A stretch of 11,139 nt of DNA from Bauldia sp. Its GTDB lineage: Bacteria > Pseudomonadota > Alphaproteobacteria > Rhizobiales > Kaistiaceae. Each line of letters starts with the position of its first letter. Within the stretch, counting starts at the first letter, position 1. The position numbers and the translations under genes are program-made. The notes under the pieces were generated by a model. That model saw only the letters and a program-made list of their open reading frames with translations. It had not been told where the DNA came from and made no database searches. Shown here piece after piece: positions 7,570 through 11,139 of the stretch. The stretch spans positions 1 to 11,139 of the forward strand of contig JAGRKY010000010.1 in assembly GCA_020442095.1 (NCBI GenBank), in the 5' to 3' direction.

Positions 7570-8364
7570 ATGGACGATGTCTTCAAGGCGCTTGCCGATC
7601 CGACCCGCCGCAGCCTGCTGGACGAACTCTTCCGGCAGGACGGGCAGACGCTGACCAGTCTCGAGGCGCGGCTGCCGATGACCCGCTTCGGCGTCATGAA
7701 GCATCTGAAGATTCTTGAGGAGGCCGGGCTGGTAGTGGTCCGGCGGCGTGGGCGGGAAAAGCTCCACTTCCTCAATCCGGTTCCGATCCGCCTGGTCCAT
7801 GACCGGTGGGTCAGCAAATACACCGCGCCCTTCGTCGCCGCTCTCAGCGACCTCAAGCGCGACCTTGAAAGCCCGGAGGAGAAGACGATGGAAAAGGTAT
7901 TCGAGATCTACATCAAGACAACGCCCGAGCGCCTGTGGACCGCGATCACCGACGCGGACATGCGGGCCAAGTACAATTTCGGCGCCGTCGTCACATCGGA
8001 CTGGACGCCGAACTCAGCCTATACCGGCCTTGGCGGCGGCGTTCCGATCTTCGAGGGCGAGAATATCGAGGTCGATCCGCCGCGGCGCCTGGTCCAGAGC
8101 TTCCGCGCCCTGTGGGGCGAGGACGTCAAGGCCGAGGGGACGTCGCGGGTCACCTGGGAGATCGAGCCGGTCGGCGATTCCTGCCTGCTCCGGGTCACCC
8201 ATGACCAGCTTCGCGAGGGCGCCAACAACCAGCTTTACGGTGGCTGGCCGATGGTGCTATCGGGGCTGAAGACCCTGCTCGAGACCGGCGAATTGCTGAC
8301 CACGCCGGGTTCGCTTCGCTGGATGGAAGGCGCCGACATTCCGATGCCCGAAGCCCGCGCCTGA
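7570..8364 (+). CDS. ArsR-type transcriptional regulator fused to an SRPBCC (AHSA1-like) domain
   Basis: A 264-residue fusion. Residues 1-95 are a winged-helix domain: MDDVFKALADPTRRSLLDEL, the HTH over about 28-53 (TLTSLEARLPMTRFGVMKHL, then KILEEAGLV) and the wing VVVRRRGREKLHFLNP. The metal-binding Cys motif of ArsR/SmtB sensors is absent; this domain contains no Cys. Residues 107-264 are an SRPBCC/AHSA1-like domain (MEKVFEIYIKTTPERLWTAI near the start, GGWPMVLSGLKTLLETGE near the end), a fold that binds hydrophobic ligands. The combination suggests a one-component repressor sensing a small molecule. ATG 7570 is preferred over ATG 7564 because it coincides with the predicted transcription start and gives the usual N-terminus. 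An internal ATG at 7888 has a strong ribosome binding site. The gene converges on the secreted-protein gene. Confidence 0.92.
   Translation: MDDVFKALADPTRRSLLDELFRQDGQTLTSLEARLPMTRFGVMKHLKILEEAGLVVVRRRGREKLHFLNPVPIRLVHDRWVSKYTAPFVAALSDLKRDLESPEEKTMEKVFEIYIKTTPERLWTAITDADMRAKYNFGAVVTSDWTPNSAYTGLGGGVPIFEGENIEVDPPRRLVQSFRALWGEDVKAEGTSRVTWEIEPVGDSCLLRVTHDQLREGANNQLYGGWPMVLSGLKTLLETGELLTTPGSLRWMEGADIPMPEARA
7875..7890 (+). promoter_or_regulatory. Internal ribosome binding site and in-frame ATG at the domain junction
   Basis: GGAGG (7875-7879) sits 8 nt before an in-frame ATG at 7888, exactly where the ArsR domain ends and the SRPBCC domain begins. It could produce a free 158-residue SRPBCC protein. 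It may instead be a relic of two formerly separate genes. Confidence 0.4.
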
Positions 8365-8401
8365 GGGCGAAGGCAGCCGCGCGGCGGTTCGGCCCTCAGG
8401 C
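8359..8401. terminator. Bidirectional hairpin between convergent genes
   Basis: GCCTGAGGGC (8359-8368) is a perfect 10-bp inverted repeat of GCCCTCAGGC (8392-8401). Inner CGAA/TTCG bases can extend the stem. It spans the 31-nt gap and contains both stop codons. No U-run follows on either strand, so terminator strength is uncertain, but the position is typical of a shared convergent terminator. Confidence 0.55.
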
Positions 8402-8911
8402 CGTGCCGCAGCCCGACAGGTCGAGATCGATGGCGAACTTGCTGCCGCGGTCGAAGCTCATGCCCGACACGTCGACATAGAGCGTGCCCAGCTCGAAGAA
8501 GATGCGGTTCTCGGTCATCGGGAAGGTGGAAAAGTCGCGGTCGACCCGCGCCGCCCAGAACAGGTTGCAGTCGCCGCCGAAGTCGAGCACGTAGCCGTTG
8601 AACCTGGCTTCCGCGAGGTCGCCCGGCTCGGCGATCGAATAGTCGAACTCGATTCGCGACGCCTCGACATCGATGAGGATCGGAACGACGTCGATATCGT
8701 TCTGGACGCCCTCCCGCTGGAGACCGAATTCAGTCGCGTCGGTCACCTTGGTCGAGTGCGAGGCGCTTTCGTAGAGCGGCTTGTTCCGGTCGTTAAAGGT
8801 CAGGACTCTGAGCGTTACCGTCCGCCCCATCAGGGTAGGTTCCATCTGCGCCACGAGCGGCGTCGCGGCAAGCGTCAGGGCGGCCAGCGCCGCGACCGCG
8901 AGGCGGAGCAT
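8396..8911 (-). CDS. Secreted or periplasmic protein of unknown function
   Basis: A 171-residue protein starting with a clear signal peptide: Met-Leu-Arg, a hydrophobic Ala/Leu core and a likely cut after LVA (residues 19-21). The mature part is about 150 residues, rich in predicted beta segments and Asp, with two cysteines (Cys115 in GGDCNLFW, Cys168 in SGCGTA) that could form a disulfide. I recognise no family. ATG 8911 is chosen because the signal peptide begins there, though its ribosome binding site is close and weak. An in-frame GTG at 8953 overlaps the stop of the upstream HdeD-like gene as GTGA and is the alternative, adding 14 residues. It follows that gene by 38 nt and is probably co-transcribed with it. 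Its stop lies inside the convergent hairpin. Confidence 0.75.
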   Translation of the reverse strand: MLRLAVAALAALTLAATPLVAQMEPTLMGRTVTLRVLTFNDRNKPLYESASHSTKVTDATEFGLQREGVQNDIDVVPILIDVEASRIEFDYSIAEPGDLAEARFNGYVLDFGGDCNLFWAARVDRDFSTFPMTENRIFFELGTLYVDVSGMSFDRGSKFAIDLDLSGCGTA

Positions 8912-8949
8912 CCTGCCTGTCGGAACGGCGCGGGCCGAAACCGAGAACC

Positions 8950-9636
8950 TCACGGCTCGGCCGGTCCACCGGCCGAGGGGGCGGTGGGCGGCGGCGTGGT
9001 TGCGGATGGCGGCGGGGCCGCGGGCGACGGTGCGGCTGGTGCGACCGGCGGCTTCGGGGGCTTGCCCTCCTGGCGGACCTGCCAGGCGAGGTAGCCGATC
9101 GCCGCGCCCTCGGCGATCAGCTGGATGCCGAGCAGCAGGCCGAGCAGCCAGAGCGCGGCGCCGCTGAGATTGCCGAGCAGGAAGATCGAGATCAGCACGC
9201 CGATCACACCTGAGCCGAGCACCCAGCCCCAGTTGGGGAAGGGGCGGATGGTCAGCGCGAAGATGATCTTGGAGATGCCCTCGACCATGAAGAAGACGAT
9301 CAGCAGGAAGGTCAGCGTCAAGAGGCCTTCGGCCGGGTTCGACAGGAAGAGGATGCCGACGATGATCGACAGCACGACCGAGACGAGCTGCAGCCAGAAA
9401 TGGGGCACCGAGCGGGCGCCGATGATGCTGATCCCCTGGACGATGCCGCTGATGATCAGCACCCAGCCGAGCAGCGCCACCACAGCGACCGACGAGATCA
9501 CCGGGTAGAGCAGGGCGAGGATGCCGCCGATGATCATCAGGCCGCCCTGGATCAGGTACCACAGGGAATGGCGCCTGACCGTGTCGCGCATCGCCTGACG
9601 CATGACCTCGGCGGCGGCTTCGAGAGATATCGACAT
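8950..9636 (-). CDS. HdeD family (DUF308) integral membrane protein with Pro/Ala-rich tail
   Basis: A 228-residue inner-membrane protein related to E. coli HdeD, which is linked to acid resistance at high cell density. About six hydrophobic helices run from residue 23 to 180, with typical family segments such as LWYLIQGGLMIIGGILALLY, VALLGWVLIISGIVQG and FLLIVFFMVEGISKIIFAL. The final 40 or so residues after WQVRQEGK are a Pro/Ala/Ser/Thr-rich tail, probably disordered and cytoplasmic. That tail is longer than in E. coli HdeD. The start ATG at 9636 is firm, because AAGGAG lies 8 nt upstream. A longer open frame to 9801 has no such support. A perfect 7+1+7 inverted repeat lies 56 nt upstream. 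The next gene on the strand encodes a secreted protein. A role in acid or general stress is inferred from family only. Confidence 0.9.
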   Translation of the reverse strand: MSISLEAAAEVMRQAMRDTVRRHSLWYLIQGGLMIIGGILALLYPVISSVAVVALLGWVLIISGIVQGISIIGARSVPHFWLQLVSVVLSIIVGILFLSNPAEGLLTLTFLLIVFFMVEGISKIIFALTIRPFPNWGWVLGSGVIGVLISIFLLGNLSGAALWLLGLLLGIQLIAEGAAIGYLAWQVRQEGKPPKPPVAPAAPSPAAPPPSATTPPPTAPSAGGPAEP

Positions 9637-9691
9637 GGCTTCGTCTCCTTCGTGTCCGGCGGCGGTACGTGCGCTTTCATGCGATTCGGGA

Positions 9692-9706
9692 GAACGTGCC
9701 ACGTTC
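9692..9706. promoter_or_regulatory. Perfect inverted repeat upstream of the HdeD-like gene
   Basis: GAACGTG-C-CACGTTC is a perfect 7+1+7 inverted repeat, 56 nt before the HdeD-like start and 130 nt before the flavin oxidase start, in the gap between these divergent genes. It may be an operator or a small hairpin in the leader. I could not place a convincing promoter around it. Confidence 0.45.
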
Positions 9707-9836
9707 GGGCCGTGAGCGGAAGACGGGCGGCCGCGGCAACGGGCGAGGAGCGGCAATGCCGCGTCCGGCCGACCCTTGGCCGGGCCTCGCGCATCGCGCA
9801 TGATCGGATGAGGCAGGGTGGGGAATCGGGCGCGTC

Positions 9837-11003
9837 ATGGACCATTACGACGTCATCGTCATCGGCACCGGCGGCATCGGCAGCGCCGCCACCTGGCACC
9901 TCGCCCGCCGCGGCGCGCGGGTGCTCGGCCTCGACCGCTTCCCCGGCGGCCATGCCGAAGGCAGCTCCCACGGCGAGACCCGGATCATCCGCAAGGCCTA
10001 TTTCGAGCATCCGGACTATGTCCCGCTGCTCGAACGCGCCTACGCGCTGTGGGCCGAGATCGAGGCGGCAAGCGGCGAGACGCTGTTCCGCCGGGTGGGG
10101 CTGCTGGAGGGCGGCCCGGCCGAGGGGGTGCTGGTCCGGGGCATCCGCGAGGCCGCCGCCCGCCATGCGCTGCCGCTTGAGGATATCGTGCCCGGCGACC
10201 CGGAGTCGGGACCGCCGATGCGTCTCCCCGGCGGCGCGGTCGGCGTGCTGGAGAAGGACGCGGGGTTCCTGTTCGTCGAGCGTTCGGTCCTCGCCCATCT
10301 CCGGATGGCCGCGGCGGCGGGCGCCGACATCGTCTCCGGCGACGCGGTGCTCGGCTGGCAGGCCGAAGAAGGCGGCGTCACCGTCAGGACGGCGGCGAAG
10401 AGCTATCGGGCCGACAGGCTGGCGATCACCGCCGGCGCCTGGGCGTCGGGCCTGCTCTCCGGGCTTGCCATCCCGCTCACCGTCCGGCGCAAGCATCTCC
10501 ACTGGTTCGCCTGCGACGATCCCCGCTACAGCGCCGAGCGCGACTGTCCCTGCTTCTTCTTCGAGACACCGGTCGGTCTCTTCTACGGCTTCCCGCAGGT
10601 CGGCAGCGGTGGTGTCAAGGTCGCCGAACATACCCGCGGCACCGACGTCGCGAGCCCGCTCGGCGACGACAAGGCGATCGAGCCGGACGACCTCGCGCGG
10701 GTCACCGCCTTCATCCGCGACTGCCTGCCGGGCGTCTCGACGACGCCGGTACGCCACGCCGTCTGCTACTACACCCTGTCGCCGGACGAACACTTCATCG
10801 TCGACCGGCATCCCGCCCATGCCAATGTCGCCTTCGTCGCCGGGCTTTCGGGCCACGGCTACAAGTTCGCGCCGGTGCTCGGCGAGATCCTCGCCGAACT
10901 CGCTCTCGACGGCACGACGCGCCAGCCGGTCGGCTTCCTGGGGCTCGATCGCGAGGGACTGCGCGGGGAGGGATATGCCGGGCCGGTCGGTCCGCCCGGA
11001 TAG
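9837..11003 (+). CDS. solA: FAD-dependent amine oxidase of the MSOX/MTOX (SolA) family
   Basis: A 388-residue flavoenzyme that oxidises a secondary N-methyl amino acid (N-methyltryptophan or sarcosine type) with oxygen, giving the amine, formaldehyde and hydrogen peroxide. The FAD-binding GTGGIGS is at residues 10-16, followed by GSSHGETRIIR (42-52), a family signature. GVKVAEH (259-265) holds Lys261, matching the oxygen-activating Lys of MSOX/MTOX, and His265. CYYTLSPDEHFIVD (310-323) holds Cys310 at the site of covalent FAD attachment. GLSGHGYKFAP (336-346) closes the FAD site. Length matches the family (about 370-390). The start ATG 9837 gives the normal N-terminus, but its ribosome binding site is weak. 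Substrate choice between sarcosine and N-methyltryptophan cannot be decided, so the symbol is tentative. It converges on the last gene with a 4-nt gap. Confidence 0.92.
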   Translation: MDHYDVIVIGTGGIGSAATWHLARRGARVLGLDRFPGGHAEGSSHGETRIIRKAYFEHPDYVPLLERAYALWAEIEAASGETLFRRVGLLEGGPAEGVLVRGIREAAARHALPLEDIVPGDPESGPPMRLPGGAVGVLEKDAGFLFVERSVLAHLRMAAAAGADIVSGDAVLGWQAEEGGVTVRTAAKSYRADRLAITAGAWASGLLSGLAIPLTVRRKHLHWFACDDPRYSAERDCPCFFFETPVGLFYGFPQVGSGGVKVAEHTRGTDVASPLGDDKAIEPDDLARVTAFIRDCLPGVSTTPVRHAVCYYTLSPDEHFIVDRHPAHANVAFVAGLSGHGYKFAPVLGEILAELALDGTTRQPVGFLGLDREGLRGEGYAGPVGPPG

Positions 11004-11007
11004 GCCG

Positions 11008-11139
11008 TTAGGGCAGGCGGTAGAGCCAGACGCGCGCCGGCGGCATGTTCGTCCAGATCCAGCTCGACGCTTCCCCCTTGAAGGAAGCGGGGATCGGATA
11101 GACCGGCCCCTTGAAGGTGTAGGAGAACTGGATGAAGGG
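11008..11139 (-). CDS. C-terminal end of an unidentified protein (runs off right edge)
   Basis: The last 43 codons of a minus-strand gene end at TAA (11010-11008), only 4 nt from the end of the convergent flavin oxidase gene. The visible peptide is rich in aromatic residues: PFIQFSYTFKGPVYPIP near its start and WIWTNMPPARVWLYRLP at its end. The frame is open to the window edge and the neighbouring gene ends cleanly before it, so it is probably real. I do not recognise the family and the fragment is too short to judge function. Confidence 0.6.
   Translation of the reverse strand, partial: PFIQFSYTFKGPVYPIPASFKGEASSWIWTNMPPARVWLYRLP

Noticed and set aside
8954..9562. Extension of the secreted-protein frame to 388 codons
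   Set aside because: The extra part overlaps the HdeD-like gene in another frame and is Arg/Pro-rich noise; the signal peptide marks the start at 8911.
9788..9801. Tandem CGCGCAT repeat before the flavin oxidase gene
   Set aside because: Two 7-mers in GC-rich DNA are easily chance, with no link to a promoter.

Overview
This is a GC-rich chromosomal window from an alphaproteobacterium. The evidence is the gene order aroA (class II) - cmk - rpsA on one strand, with the alphaproteobacterial zinc-ribbon/acidic-tail protein family TIGR02300 (FYDLN_acid) divergent from aroA and followed by tRNA-Ala. This is a known alphaproteobacterial arrangement. I cannot name the genus from the sequence alone.

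Layout. Positions 1-2517 on the minus strand hold a housekeeping block: aroA (shikimate pathway), cmk (CMP kinase, overlapping aroA by 11 nt), an intrinsic terminator that begins inside the cmk stop codon, and a 235-nt gap. That gap carries a tandem 14-nt repeat and a hairpin in front of the 5' end of rpsA (ribosomal protein S1), which runs off the left edge. On the plus strand, 2702-3255 holds the TIGR02300 gene and tRNA-Ala(GGC). Positions 3294-6033 form a small surface-glycan patch: a plus-strand GT11 fucosyltransferase-like gene starting 38 nt after the tRNA, convergent with a minus-strand pair made of a GT2 glycosyltransferase and a coiled-coil protein that overlap by 4 nt.

An AT-richer 309-nt gap with back-to-back promoter candidates separates this patch from a Gfo/Idh/MocA oxidoreductase (6343-7365). 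Next come an ArsR-type regulator fused to an SRPBCC (AHSA1-like) domain (7570-8364), convergent with a secreted small protein (8396-8911) and an HdeD-like membrane protein (8950-9636), and then a plus-strand MSOX/MTOX-type flavin oxidase (9837-11003). The last 132 nt hold the C-terminal end of an unidentified minus-strand gene.

How the genes relate. The left third is core metabolism and translation. The glycan patch looks accessory but has no visible mobility genes. The right half is a set of small, mostly independent transcription units. The most striking regulatory structure is at the ArsR-SRPBCC gene. A perfect 16-bp palindrome fills the spacer of a consensus-like promoter whose predicted start site falls on the ATG, suggesting a leaderless, self-controlled mRNA. 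The gene also has an in-frame internal ATG with a strong Shine-Dalgarno at the domain junction. I found no CRISPR array, insertion sequence, phage gene or clear novel defence system.
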